A stretch of 37,028 nt of DNA, taken from the NCBI GenBank assembly GCA_040880525.1, contig JBBDIG010000018.1, positions 1 to 37,028 of the forward strand. The letters are read 5' to 3'. How positions within the stretch are numbered: position 1 is the stretch's first letter; the number at the start of each line of letters is the position of its first letter. The notes below the pieces were generated by a model that worked only from the letters and a program-made list of their open reading frames with translations, searched no databases and had not been told where the DNA came from. Positions 15,048 to 23,845 of this stretch are shown piece by piece. Position numbers and translations under genes: made by a program. This DNA comes from Bacteroidia bacterium. Its GTDB lineage: Bacteria; Bacteroidota; Bacteroidia; CAILMK01; JBBDIG01.

Positions 15048-16391
15048 ATGAATAACCTAAGAATACCATCACTGCTCATCCTGACCGCCTTTCTCTGCAC
15101 CTGCTCAAGTGATGTGTATTTTAAAGAAGTGCCGAAAAGAAACTATGCGCTTCCTGGGCAAACGGCCCCACCTGACATGGTATTTATTGAAGGAAATGAT
15201 ACCATGCCTTCCTTTTATGTTGGAATTACCGAAGAACCCAATATCAATTATGTAATTTACCTGCAATGGCTTCACACAGTTTATATAGATTATCCACAAG
15301 TATTGGGGGATGCACTCCCGCACATACCCAATGATTCTGATGCATTAGCATTACATGAACCCTTCATCACGGGTTATTTAACCAATCCTGCTTATGCATA
15401 TTATCCTGTAGTAAACCTGACCTGGAAACAGATTCAGCGATACCTGGCATGGAAAACTGACAGGTTGAATGAAGCAATTCTAATTGAATTAGGATTGGCA
15501 CCTTTTTATCCTGTCCAGGTTAATGAAGAAAATTTTAATACAGAAGCATTTGTTTTTGAGCAATATGACATCAGCCGTTACAAGGAGGATAAGAATCACA
15601 AATTTAATCGGAAAAGTTATCAGGGCGCACTGATGAGCAGAAGTTATAATTCGGGAATATTATTTCCCGGATACCGCTTGCCGACAGAAGCGGAATGGGT
15701 GTATATGAATAGCATTTCCACTCAATCTACTAATAGAATTAATAAAAGCAAGCAACTGCCACCACAACTATATGATGAGGATTTTTTCTTGCTACGATGG
15801 GGAAATTACTTCTGGAGTCGGAGTGGCTTTTATGACAGCGATGCAGAGCAAATAACCAGATTCCATGATAAGGATATCAACCTGCTTTATCAGATTTCCT
15901 CTGCTGGTATTCCTCAAACAAATGAAAACGATAGTATCTCTTATCAAATAGTTCGATCTCTTGAGGAGTATTCAAGTAATTATTACGGTTTAATTCAGCA
16001 GGAGTCAGGTGTTGCTGAAATTCTTCTGGATGAATATGATAGTATCATGACTTTAAATTCAAACTGGTTGGAAGTACTGGATTCGGGTGGGTCTAATTTG
16101 ACCAGTCCAGCTTTGAAAGATTCGGAAGGACGGATGATTGAAAAGGATTCTATTGGCCGAATGAGGGACTTTAGAATTCTTGGTTTCTATCCGAATGGTA
16201 ATGCTATCAAGGTTAGCATAGAGACAGATGGTACATTGCGCAAACGGGTTGTCAGAGGTGGAACGTGGAGAAAGCCAGGGAATTACAGGTCATTTATCTG
16301 GGAAGATCAGCACAGTTCCACGGTCGGTTTTAGGTGTGTGCTACCATACACGGGCACTCCGGTTTTAAAAGATTATAAGGTAAAATGGTAA
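15048..16391 (+). CDS. GldJ/GldK-like SUMF1-domain lipoprotein (tandem copy 1)
   Basis: The 447-residue lipoprotein has the signal LLILTAFLCTC and an acylated Cys at about residue 20. The mature part is a formylglycine-generating-enzyme (SUMF1) fold. It contains PPDMVFIEGNDTMPSFYVG (~45-63), EPNINYVIYLQWL in place of the usual EVTN segment, YPVVNLTWKQIQRYLAWKTDRLNE (~125-148), YRLPTEAEWVYM, and near the end KRVVRGGTWRKPG and VGFRCVLPY. The catalytic cysteine pair of true formylglycine enzymes is not evident, as in the gliding and T9SS lipoproteins GldJ and GldK. A structural or accessory role in the outer membrane is likely. It heads a run of three paralogues. Confidence 0.87.
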   Translation: MNNLRIPSLLILTAFLCTCSSDVYFKEVPKRNYALPGQTAPPDMVFIEGNDTMPSFYVGITEEPNINYVIYLQWLHTVYIDYPQVLGDALPHIPNDSDALALHEPFITGYLTNPAYAYYPVVNLTWKQIQRYLAWKTDRLNEAILIELGLAPFYPVQVNEENFNTEAFVFEQYDISRYKEDKNHKFNRKSYQGALMSRSYNSGILFPGYRLPTEAEWVYMNSISTQSTNRINKSKQLPPQLYDEDFFLLRWGNYFWSRSGFYDSDAEQITRFHDKDINLLYQISSAGIPQTNENDSISYQIVRSLEEYSSNYYGLIQQESGVAEILLDEYDSIMTLNSNWLEVLDSGGSNLTSPALKDSEGRMIEKDSIGRMRDFRILGFYPNGNAIKVSIETDGTLRKRVVRGGTWRKPGNYRSFIWEDQHSSTVGFRCVLPYTGTPVLKDYKVKW

Positions 16392-16448
16392 ATATAGCAT
16401 TGTGACCTCAAATATGTCAGCAACTCACAACCCAAGACCCGAAGAACA

Positions 16449-17720
16449 ATGAGATTTCTTATACTTCTGATTTGTGTTGTTTTCTCGGCCTGTTCCTACA
16501 TTGGGCAAAGCGGGAAAACGCCCATCAACAACTATATCATTCCCGGACAAACGGCACCTCCTGATATGGTATTTATCAAAGGGAATGATACTATGCCATC
16601 CTTTTATGTGTCCACTATGCCTGAACCCAACATTAACTACGTAACTTACCTGCGATGGTTATATAAGGTATATAAAAGTTACCCCCAGGTATTTTGCGAA
16701 GCCTTGCCACATGAATTAAATGATACAGGTGGATTAGAAATAAATGAAGCGTATATCAGAAACTTTTTGACTAATCCTAATTACGCTTATTATCCCGTTG
16801 TAAATCTAACATGGCAGCAGATCCAAAAGTATTTAGCATGGAAAACAGATCGCCTAAACGAGTCCATACTTATTGAAACTGGCACCCTTCCATTTGAGCC
16901 ATACCCGATTAATAATGAAAATTTCAATACCGAAGCTTTCATCTATTTTAGTATAGGACACTTTGCCAACACGTTTGAGTCAAGGTTTGCAAATCGTAAT
17001 GCCAGAAGCTTAAATTCTGGGATTTTATTTACAGGATATCGCCTGCCGAGCGAGGCGGAATGGGAATACATTCGTGAGGGCACTAAAACCTTTGTTTTAA
17101 CCTCTTATCCAGATAGGAAGAATGCTCCATACCAAGTCTATAATGAGGGTTACTTTTTACAGCAATGGGGCACAGATTTTTGGGATGATACTACCGGATT
17201 TGTAAGGAAATATAGAAGTCCACCTTCTTTAATATCGCTGGTTGAGCGAGATAGCTTGTACAGAAACTGTCGAGCCATAGCCCAGTCCATTCTTGCATAT
17301 TCACCAAACGACTTAAATTCTGTGAATCAAACGCAATGTGTATTCGAAATACTTCTTGACAAATACGACTCTAGCCCGGAACTAAATTCAAACTGGATAC
17401 AGGTGCTAAAATCAGGAGGCTTTAATTTGACTGATCCTGGAGAATATAACTTTGATGGGACCCCAGTCAGTCCAGATAGTCTCGGCAGAATGAAATTTTT
17501 TCGAATATTAGGATTATACTCAAATGGCTCACCAGTAAAGGTTAGTTTAGAAACTGATGGTACTCATCGTAAACGTGTTGTAAGAGCTGGGGCCTGCGGA
17601 AATACAACAACTGATCGATCCTTCTTGTGGGAAAATGGACATAGTCCAAAAGTGGGTTTCAGATGTGTGCTGCCGTACACCGGTACTCCAGTACTAAAGG
17701 GACATAAAGTAGAATGGTAG
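16449..17720 (+). CDS. GldJ/GldK-like SUMF1-domain lipoprotein (tandem copy 2)
   Basis: This is a 423-residue paralogue of the preceding gene, with signal LLICVVFSAC. The landmarks are the same: PGQTAPPDMVFIKGNDTMPS, EPNINYVTYLRWL, YPVVNLTWQQIQKYLAWKTD, YRLPSEAEWEYI, KRVVRAGACGNTTTDRSFLW and VGFRCVLPYTGTPV. In the otherwise conserved RGGTW motif this copy reads RAGAC, a notable change in the core of the fold. It is the most diverged of the three and lies 57 bases after copy 1. Gene conversion or relaxed selection could explain the pattern of sharp conservation at the N-terminus and the last 40 residues. Confidence 0.86.
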   Translation: MRFLILLICVVFSACSYIGQSGKTPINNYIIPGQTAPPDMVFIKGNDTMPSFYVSTMPEPNINYVTYLRWLYKVYKSYPQVFCEALPHELNDTGGLEINEAYIRNFLTNPNYAYYPVVNLTWQQIQKYLAWKTDRLNESILIETGTLPFEPYPINNENFNTEAFIYFSIGHFANTFESRFANRNARSLNSGILFTGYRLPSEAEWEYIREGTKTFVLTSYPDRKNAPYQVYNEGYFLQQWGTDFWDDTTGFVRKYRSPPSLISLVERDSLYRNCRAIAQSILAYSPNDLNSVNQTQCVFEILLDKYDSSPELNSNWIQVLKSGGFNLTDPGEYNFDGTPVSPDSLGRMKFFRILGLYSNGSPVKVSLETDGTHRKRVVRAGACGNTTTDRSFLWENGHSPKVGFRCVLPYTGTPVLKGHKVEW

Positions 17721-17771
17721 CAGTTTAGCTGGTTTAACAACAATTTATTGCAAGTAACAATTTTATAAACA

Positions 17772-19102
17772 ATGAAGATATCTAAAATTATAATACTCCT
17801 GACCGCTTCCTTATTATTTATCACTTGCTCAAATAATGTTTATTTCAAGAAAGTGCGTAAAATAAATTTTGCTCTTCCGGGACAAACAGCACCTCCCGAT
17901 ATGGTATTGATTGAAGGAAATGATACTATGCCTTCGTTCTATGTTGGTATTATGGAAGAACCTAATATTAATTATGTGATTTACCTGCAATGGCTTCATA
18001 AAGTTTATTTAGATTATCCCTTTGTACTGTTGCAAGCACTACCTCATATCCCTGGTAATTCCAAAGCCTTGGCGTTAAATGAAGCCTACATCAATGGCTA
18101 TCTAACCAATCCCGCCTACGCCTACTATCCGGTTACAAATCTTTCTTGGGAACAAATACAGAATTACCTGACCTGGAAGACCGACCGGTTGAATGAATCT
18201 ATTCTTATAGAATTAGGTTTTGTGAAGTTTCAACCTGACCAGGTAAATGAAGAAAACTTCAATACTGAAACTTTTATCTATAATCAGTATGATCCTACCC
18301 CCACAAAAAAGGTGAAGGATTATTTTTACAGAAAAGAATCTGAGAGTCTTAGTCGGCTTATGGACTTAAATTCAGGAATAATGTCCCCAGGTTATCGCTT
18401 GCCAACCGAAGCAGAATGGGAATATATTATTAAAACTAAACCAAATTCGGTCAACAACCCAAGGCCAAAAAAGAAAGTAGTTCCTTCTCACTTATATGGC
18501 AATGATTATTTTCCTTTACGCTGGAGCAACTTTTATTGGAATAATATAGATGTAAGTAAATGGCTCCAAATATCGCAAGTATCCCCTCAGCAAGATATTA
18601 ATTTGCTTTACCCGACACCCACGGCAGGTATTCCTAAAATGGGTAAAAAAGATAGCACCACCTTATAGTCCGATCAATTCTGGAGTATCCAAGAAATTAC
18701 TACGGTCCCATCCATCAGAACGAAGGTGTTTCTGAAGTGCTTTTGGATGAGTATGACGCTATTCCCAGATTGAACGCAAATTGGCAAGAAGTACTGGCCT
18801 CAGGCGGATTTGCGGTGAACTCACCTCAATTTGATGAAAATGTTTATAATCCAAGGAAAAACCATCTCGGAAGAATGCCTTTCAGAATATTAGGCGTAGA
18901 TTCAAATGGCGCTCCGCTCAAGGTTAGTCGAGACGAAGATGGGGAAATCCGTAAACGTGTGGTTAGAGGCGGAACCTGGCGTAGCACTGGGGATTTTAGG
19001 TCGTACATTTCAGAAGACCAGCATAGTCCCACAGTTGGATTCAGATGCATATTACCTTATACCGGAATACCAGTAGATAGGAAGTATAAGGTGAAATGGT
19101 AG
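17772..19102 (+). pseudogene. GldJ/GldK-like SUMF1-domain lipoprotein (tandem copy 3), frameshifted
   Basis: The first frame (17772-18668) matches copy 1 from the lipobox (LLFITC) to KKDSTTL, then stops. The second frame resumes a few bases later with VRSILEYPRNYYG and runs to 19102 with KRVVRGGTWRSTG and VGFRCILPYTG. Compared with copy 1, about four bases are lost around 18660-18665, which shifts the frame. Everything else is intact and close to copy 1, so the lesion looks recent. As written, the product lacks the C-terminal third of the fold. It could be a sequencing error or a phase-variable state, but there is no long homopolymer at the site. Confidence 0.88.
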
Positions 19103-19164
19103 GTAATACATTGACTATACCTTCCTCGGCATGTGGAGCGAGGTTCCCACGGTGGATTTCAAAA

Positions 19165-19548
19165 TCACCAAACCCGCTCCGCCCCATATTCAGGGAAAAT
19201 ACTGTCTTTACTGATGAACTTCAAGTTTTCTGAAAGAGATTGAGCGACTAATATCCGGTCGAATGGGTCGCGGTGATGGAGCGGCAATCGTGAAACCAGT
19301 ATGGTATGCTCCACTTTTATCGGCAGAAGCTGAAAATCCTTTTGAAGGATATGTTTTATTGTCTCTTCGAGCGGCTTTTGAAGTGTCAGCTTTCGCAGGT
19401 TCACTTTAATTGCCATCTCCCAGAAGCTTGCGATGCTGATGAAAGCTTCATTAGATGGTTCTTCTAACAACTCCCTTGCTGTAGAGGAGAGTTGTCTATC
19501 ATTCTCGAAAAACCAAATAACCGTGTGCGTATCCAGAAGGAGGTTCAA
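19165..19548 (-). CDS. PIN-domain (VapC) toxin
   Basis: This intact 127-residue PIN ribonuclease has the four acidic positions in LLLDTHTVIWFFEND (D6), SFWEMAIKVNLRKL (Glu), HHRDPFDRILVAQ, and the closing ISKDSIFPEYG segment. VapC toxins cut tRNA or rRNA when the antitoxin is degraded. The start is a TTG at 19548 that overlaps the antitoxin stop codon (TTGA); no in-frame ATG precedes the first motif. It is the counterpart of the frameshifted toxin at 14424-14808, in opposite orientation. Confidence 0.92.
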   Translation of the reverse strand: MNLLLDTHTVIWFFENDRQLSSTARELLEEPSNEAFISIASFWEMAIKVNLRKLTLQKPLEETIKHILQKDFQLLPIKVEHTILVSRLPLHHRDPFDRILVAQSLSENLKFISKDSIFPEYGAERVW

Positions 19549-19772
19549 TACATGTATTCTTTAAAGTCGTCTAATGGTTCATCAAAGTCAGGAGCCATTT
19601 TAAAGGTGCCTTTTAGCGAGCCCGCTTTTCTGGGTGATTTTCCCCTTGTTTTATCCGGGACTGGGGTTTTCTCCTTTTTTGCTTTGTTGAGAAGAAATTC
19701 CACGAAATCCAAGACTTCCTTCTTAAGTTCTTCAGGCAGCAATTCAATTTTTTTATATAGCAGGTTGTCCAT
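19545..19772 (-). CDS. DUF2281-family (VapB-type) antitoxin
   Basis: The 75-residue antitoxin has LLPEELKKEVLDFVEFLL at the N-terminus and the acidic tail DFDEPLDDFKEYMY. The ATG at 19772 follows a purine-rich stretch. Its last codons overlap the toxin start, giving coupled translation. It is closely related to the antitoxin at 14158-14424; the two pairs flank the SUMF1-domain cluster in opposite directions. Confidence 0.9.
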   Translation of the reverse strand: MDNLLYKKIELLPEELKKEVLDFVEFLLNKAKKEKTPVPDKTRGKSPRKAGSLKGTFKMAPDFDEPLDDFKEYMY

Positions 19773-19847
19773 TCTTCTTCCTTTTTGGAGATTAACAGCA
19801 AATTAGCAATTTCTGTTAATAAAACTTTACAAAGTTCTATTCATCTC

Positions 19848-19968
19848 GTCATTCTGCGCAAAAGCGAAACTCGTCCCGGCCACATTCCGGGAGAATCTCG
19901 TGCTTGAGTCACTTGGCGTGGAGCACACTACCAGATTCTTCGCTGCACTTCGTTTCGTTCAGAATGAC
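19848..19968. repeat. interspersed REP-like repeat, full copy 2
   Basis: The element is almost identical to 13803-13932 and in the same orientation, with GTCATTCTG at the left and CAGAATGAC at the right. It shares the interior run from CGAAACTCGTCCCGG to CTACCAGATTCTTC. The rest of this gap of about 290 bp shows no gene. Confidence 0.92.
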
Positions 19969-20060
19969 GTGCAAGAATGGCTTTACCAATCAAACAAGAA
20001 TTCGAGGTGATAGAAAATTAATTACTTAATTATTCTTTATTCCTCTTTAAAATAGCGGCT

Positions 20061-20678
20061 CTATTCCAGCAACCCTTCAAACAACGCATCCAACTCCACC
20101 TCAACTTCCGGGAATTGCTGCGGGGAAATGTTTTCTCCTGCTGCCTTTGGGGGCCAAGAATAGTATTTTCCACTGTCATTCAGATAATTGACGCTGACCC
20201 ATTTCTCCATCGGATTTACTATCCAATATTCCTTTACACCATACTTTTGGTATTCTTCAAATTTTAGTGTCATATCCTTTTTTTGAGTACTTGGCGAAAG
20301 AATTTCGATGACGAAATCAGGCGCCCCTACAATTCCGAATTTCCTGATTTTTGAGAAAGCACAGACGATGCACAGGTCTGGCTGGAAGACGTTTTTAGCC
20401 TTGCGATAATCGTTCTGAGGTGCATCAAGATAAACGTCTACCGGGCTTAGCACCACCCGGCAGGGATTGCCCTTCAGGGAATTACCGAATATCAGGTGCA
20501 GGCGACCCACCAAATCCTGATGGTTAAATCCCGGTCCCGTCATCCTGAAAATTTTTCCGCGAACAAGCTCCACCATCTCCTCGAATTTCCAGGTAATGTA
20601 ATCGCCTGCGGTGTACGTTCCGGAAAGGTCAGGCTCGTTAACCTTAATCAGTTTATCATTCTCAACCGTGTATCCCAT
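20061..20678 (-). CDS. Uma2-family (DUF820) endonuclease-like protein
   Basis: The 205-residue protein has the restriction-endonuclease-like Uma2 fold: an N-terminal helical segment YITWKFEEMVELVRGKIFRM, the central QPDLCIVC strand (~115-122), PDFVIEILSPST (~137-148) with the conserved Asp and Glu, then KFEEYQKYGVKEYWIVNP. The family is very common in cyanobacteria and some Bacteroidota and is assumed to contain nucleases, but no reaction is firmly established. It has a normal length and an intact core. A broken sister copy lies directly upstream. Confidence 0.9.
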   Translation of the reverse strand: MGYTVENDKLIKVNEPDLSGTYTAGDYITWKFEEMVELVRGKIFRMTGPGFNHQDLVGRLHLIFGNSLKGNPCRVVLSPVDVYLDAPQNDYRKAKNVFQPDLCIVCAFSKIRKFGIVGAPDFVIEILSPSTQKKDMTLKFEEYQKYGVKEYWIVNPMEKWVSVNYLNDSGKYYSWPPKAAGENISPQQFPEVEVELDALFEGLLE

Positions 20679-20708
20679 TTTAAAAATCTTTAAAAACTAA
20701 ACGCCAAA

Positions 20709-21109
20709 TTACTCCAGCAACCCTTCAAACAACGCATCCAACTCCACTTTAACTTTCGGGAATTGCTGCGGTGAGAGACTGCCTTGCACCCTCGGTTTCA
20801 AAGTGCGGTATTTCCCATCTTCCAGAAGGTTGATGATCACCATTTTCTCTGCCGGGCTAATCATCCAGTATTCCTTAACGCCATACTTTTCATAAACTTC
20901 CAGCTTGTCTGATGCGGATCCACCATGTTTAATACTCGCTTCAGCACTAATTGATGGTTGGTGACAGGTGCATTCATCCTGAATATCTTGCCATGCACCA
21001 GCTCCACAAGTTGCTCAAACTTCCAGTTGACGTAATCTGCCGCAGTATAGGTGCCGGAGAAATCAGGCTCTTGTACTTCGGGGGATTTGCTTTCGCTTTT
21101 GTAGGTCAT
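20709..21109 (-). pseudogene. Uma2-family gene with an internal deletion
   Basis: The minus strand begins with an intact Uma2 N-terminus (DYVNWKFEQLVELVHGKIFRM) to about 20925. It then jumps, with a change of frame, to the C-terminal part (EVYEKYGVKEYWMISPAEKM) and ends in the same ELDALFEGLLE as the intact neighbour. About 65 residues that would carry the catalytic PDF-IE segment are missing. The shared ends show that this and the 20061-20678 gene arose by tandem duplication. Confidence 0.9.
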
Positions 21110-21535
21110 ACTTCAAAATTAATGAATCCAAATAATTTTGAGGTCAGGATTCTACCACAAAATGCCGTGCATAAAATTCTCCCAATCTCATTAACTTTCC
21201 GCTTCAATTCAACCAATTAACAAAATGAATACCTCTAATTAACAATTATGCTCATTCCCAAATATTAATACACGGACTGAAACCCCGGAGCAAAATAACA
21301 CGCCAAGCACTGAATTTTATTTAAAAAAGAAAATCTAAATTTAACTTAGAAAAAGGCAATACAGTTCGATACGTTCTTCACATGGCCCGAAACTGAAGGA
21401 AATATTGGTTGATTAATTAAAACAATAGCTAAATAAATACTCTTTAATTTTAAAGCTGATCCATCTTATCTCATGAACAACTCTCTCTTTGTTGTTGTCT
21501 GATAGAAAAGCATCACAAAAGTGGGGAAAGTAAAA
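21110..21535. other. AT-rich intergenic stretch, nothing recognised
   Basis: This lies between the broken Uma2 gene and the kinase-fold gene on the opposite strand. No gene, strong hairpin or repeat is visible. It must hold the promoters of the two divergent units, but no clear TAnnTTTG box was found. Confidence 0.4.
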
Positions 21536-22723
21536 ATGGATATATTGTACTGGGTTGCAGGCTTTTTAGTATTGACAGTAGTGATTCCTAACACCACCAA
21601 TTTTAAAGAACGCAAAGCATTTTCAGATAAGCACAGGCTTGAAGAGGCCCGCCTGCATTATCATGCAGACTCCCTGGGAGATTCCATTACTATAATTCCC
21701 GGTAAATTTTACGATCGCGGGTTTTTATTCAAATTTTTCTTTGGAGAAAAATACCGGGAAATCTGGAATACGCCTGTCACTGTGGCGGTATTCGACTATG
21801 AGGAAAATCTGGGTCAACTGAAACCGGTAGATGGAGGAGGTGGGGAACAGACAATTTCTATTGATCTGGAAGATCAGCAGGAACGGGAGTGGTCTCTGCG
21901 CTCTGTGAATAAAGACCAGATTGGCAGCGTACCCAAAATCCTCCGGCCTACGATCGTAAGGGTAATGTTCAGGGATCAGGTTTCGGGGATGAATCCCTAT
22001 GGCGCATTGATCACAAGGAAATTGTCCGACTCACTGGGCATCAAGTCGCTTTCTCCGCGCATGACGTTTGTGCCGTACGATGAAAGGCTTGGTGACTACA
22101 ATGACCGGATGGCGGGAAGGCTGGCGTTTTATGAGGAGAATCTTAATTCATCATGGAAGAATAGCGAGCGCTGGAATAATGCTGACGACATTGTGAATAC
22201 GGAGGATATGTTTGAGATCATGGGAAATACCGTGGTGCAATTCGATACAATGCGCTACCTTAAAAACCGGCTCTTCGATATGCTGATAAACGACTGGGAC
22301 CGGCATAGCGGACAGTGGGAATGGGAAGTGCATGAGGGGGAGGATACAACGCTGCTGGTGCCGATACCCAAAGACCGTGATGTGGCCTTTTTCGTCTTTA
22401 ATGAAGGCTTCATGAATAAACTTGCACTTCTCTTTACCAATCGCCTTCCATCCTTCAGGCCACAATACGGAAATCTGAAGGCCAGGATCAATAGGGAATT
22501 AGATCCGATGATCCTGAAAAAAGTCCCGGTTTCGAAGTTTATACAAACGGCCAAAGAATTACAGGCGGCTATGACGGACGAGATCATCCACGAGGCCTTT
22601 CTTGAATATCCTGATGCTGTGTACGAAATGTTCGGAGAGCAGCACCAGGCCGTGTTAAAAGCGCGCCTGGAAAAACTGACCAGGGAAGCCGAAATATTTC
22701 ACGGAAGGCTGCAGAAAATGTAG
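21536..22723 (+). CDS. membrane-anchored protein kinase-fold-like domain protein (stand-alone)
   Basis: This product of about 395 residues has an N-terminal membrane segment (ILYWVAGFLVLTVVIP) and then a domain I recognise from much larger Bacteroidota proteins, where it sits between a metallophosphoesterase and a surface-antigen barrel. Numbered from an in-frame GTG five codons upstream, landmarks are GGGGEQTISIDL (105-116), RSVNKD (127-132), DQVSGMNPYGAL (152-163), RLFDMLINDWDRHSGQWEWE (250-269) and VPIPKDRDVAFF (280-291). The D-W-D-R-H and P-K-D-R-D clusters look like catalytic and metal loops of the FAM20/HipA-like kinase fold. Activity is not established. The ATG at 21536 is preferred over the GTG. 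Confidence 0.72.
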   Translation: MDILYWVAGFLVLTVVIPNTTNFKERKAFSDKHRLEEARLHYHADSLGDSITIIPGKFYDRGFLFKFFFGEKYREIWNTPVTVAVFDYEENLGQLKPVDGGGGEQTISIDLEDQQEREWSLRSVNKDQIGSVPKILRPTIVRVMFRDQVSGMNPYGALITRKLSDSLGIKSLSPRMTFVPYDERLGDYNDRMAGRLAFYEENLNSSWKNSERWNNADDIVNTEDMFEIMGNTVVQFDTMRYLKNRLFDMLINDWDRHSGQWEWEVHEGEDTTLLVPIPKDRDVAFFVFNEGFMNKLALLFTNRLPSFRPQYGNLKARINRELDPMILKKVPVSKFIQTAKELQAAMTDEIIHEAFLEYPDAVYEMFGEQHQAVLKARLEKLTREAEIFHGRLQKM

Positions 22724-22769
22724 CGCAAGGCAACCCAGAAGTACCGGATTCAGGTAACCATAAAAAACA

Positions 22770-22815
22770 CCACCGGCAACTTGCACAGTAAAATCCTGTG
22801 CAAGACAGCCGGTGG
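22770..22815. terminator. long hairpin between convergent genes
   Basis: Two nested perfect stems form one arm: CCACCGGC with GCCGGTGG, and CTTGCACAG with CTGTGCAAG, separated by small bulges around a short loop. It lies 46 bases after the kinase-fold gene and may terminate transcription from both sides. Confidence 0.75.
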
Positions 22816-22844
22816 CTGGAGAAATGGTTGACAATTTTAAAAAA

Positions 22845-22880
22845 GCAGCCACTTCCCAAGAGGGTCAGGAAGTGCGCTGC
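22845..22880. terminator. second hairpin between convergent genes
   Basis: GCAGC plus CACTTCC pairs with GGAAGTG plus GCTGC with one bulged base. An A-run lies just before it, so on the minus strand the hairpin is followed by a T-run and would stop transcription of the LuxR-type gene. Confidence 0.72.
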
Positions 22881-22908
22881 TTCGAGAAAGGAAAAAAAAC
22901 GGGGGGTA

Positions 22909-23277
22909 CTAAATCACATTCATCAGCCGTGCATTCCAGTACCAATCCATGGTGCTGGCGATATTCAGCTTCTGAATAATATTTCTTCGATGGGTATCAA
23001 CCGTATGTTTTGAAAGACTTATTTCTTCTGAAATTTTTTGACTGGTCTTGCCTTTAGCCACTAATCTCAGTATCTCCAGTTCACGGGGTGTGAGATTTTC
23101 ATCTCTCGGTTCCTGTGCTTTAATACTATCGTCATACTCCTGAAAAGATTTCATGGCATTCTTAGAAATTGAATCCATAACATTCTCTGATTCAAGGGAT
23201 GACATGTGAACCAGTTGCAGTTTACTGAAAACGTGGTCTGGGTCAAGAGGGGCGTAGTTGGTAGTACTCTTTTTCAT
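22909..23277 (-). CDS. small LuxR-type helix-turn-helix regulator
   Basis: The 122-residue protein has a C-terminal LuxR/FixJ DNA-binding domain (~63-118): LTPRELEILRLVAKGKTSQKI, then EEISLSKHTVDTHRRNIIQKL. The first 60 residues are not a receiver domain and resemble nothing known to me, so any input signal is unclear. The motif SxHTVDTHRRNI is complete, and DNA binding is expected. No kinase is adjacent; the converging kinase-fold protein gene may be coincidence. Confidence 0.88.
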   Translation of the reverse strand: MKKSTTNYAPLDPDHVFSKLQLVHMSSLESENVMDSISKNAMKSFQEYDDSIKAQEPRDENLTPRELEILRLVAKGKTSQKISEEISLSKHTVDTHRRNIIQKLNIASTMDWYWNARLMNVI

Positions 23278-23369
23278 AACAGTTGATGGTGATTGATTTC
23301 GGGTGTAAAAGTAGCCCCACCCCTTTCCCGGTTTTATCCCCTGATTCCACCATATCGTCTCCCTGAAAA

Positions 23370-23448
23370 CAGTGAATCAGTAGACAGTGAAGAGTTAATC
23401 AGTGAGGGGTGAACGGTTAGCAGTGCATCTGTGAGCCGTGAAGAGCAA
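23370..23448. repeat. degenerate CAGTGAA/GGTGAA tandem repeats
   Basis: The stretch contains about six imperfect 10-14-base units built on AGTGAA, GGTGAA or TGTGAG. Arrays of this kind are dispersed in Bacteroidota intergenic DNA. It lies upstream of the LuxR-type gene. Confidence 0.6.
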
Positions 23449-23464
23449 GTAGTCTGGGGTCGTT

Positions 23465-23550
23465 GAAAATGCAAATCCTGAAGGGATGCCAGGATTATAG
23501 AAACGGGAAATAAAAAAACCTAAAAACCCCAAAGGGTGTAATGAATTAAA
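23465..23550. repeat. possible CCTGAAGGGATG-type interspersed motif
   Basis: AATCCTGAAGGGATG followed by GGATTATAGAAA, and shortly after AACCCCAAAGGGTG with TAATGA, resemble a short motif often scattered in Bacteroidota intergenic DNA. The remainder of the gap to 23845 is AT-rich with no gene seen. Confidence 0.4.
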
Positions 23551-23845
23551 TCGCTACAAATACTTGTGCTTTGAGGACTTGTTCACACGGCATGGCTAAA
23601 AAGCATAAGCCAGCAGAAAACTTTGAGCAACTTTCTATTAAAATACCAGCAGGAACCTTTTTAAATTTAAATAACAATAAAAGCTAAACCTGAATTTTGT
23701 TTTTATATTTCCTTTAATTTCTAACTAATATAAAAACGTTAATTCAAAAATATTAAATTATATATCTCAGCGAATTTTAATGGCGCAACTGATGGCAGTA
23801 AAAAGATATTTACCGTTGCAATAATTTTTTCCTGAGGCTATGAAA

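Noticed and set aside
23370-23448. possible CRISPR array from repeated GTGAA units
   Set aside because: Units are imperfect, only 10-14 bases long, with no spacers of constant length and no cas genes nearby.
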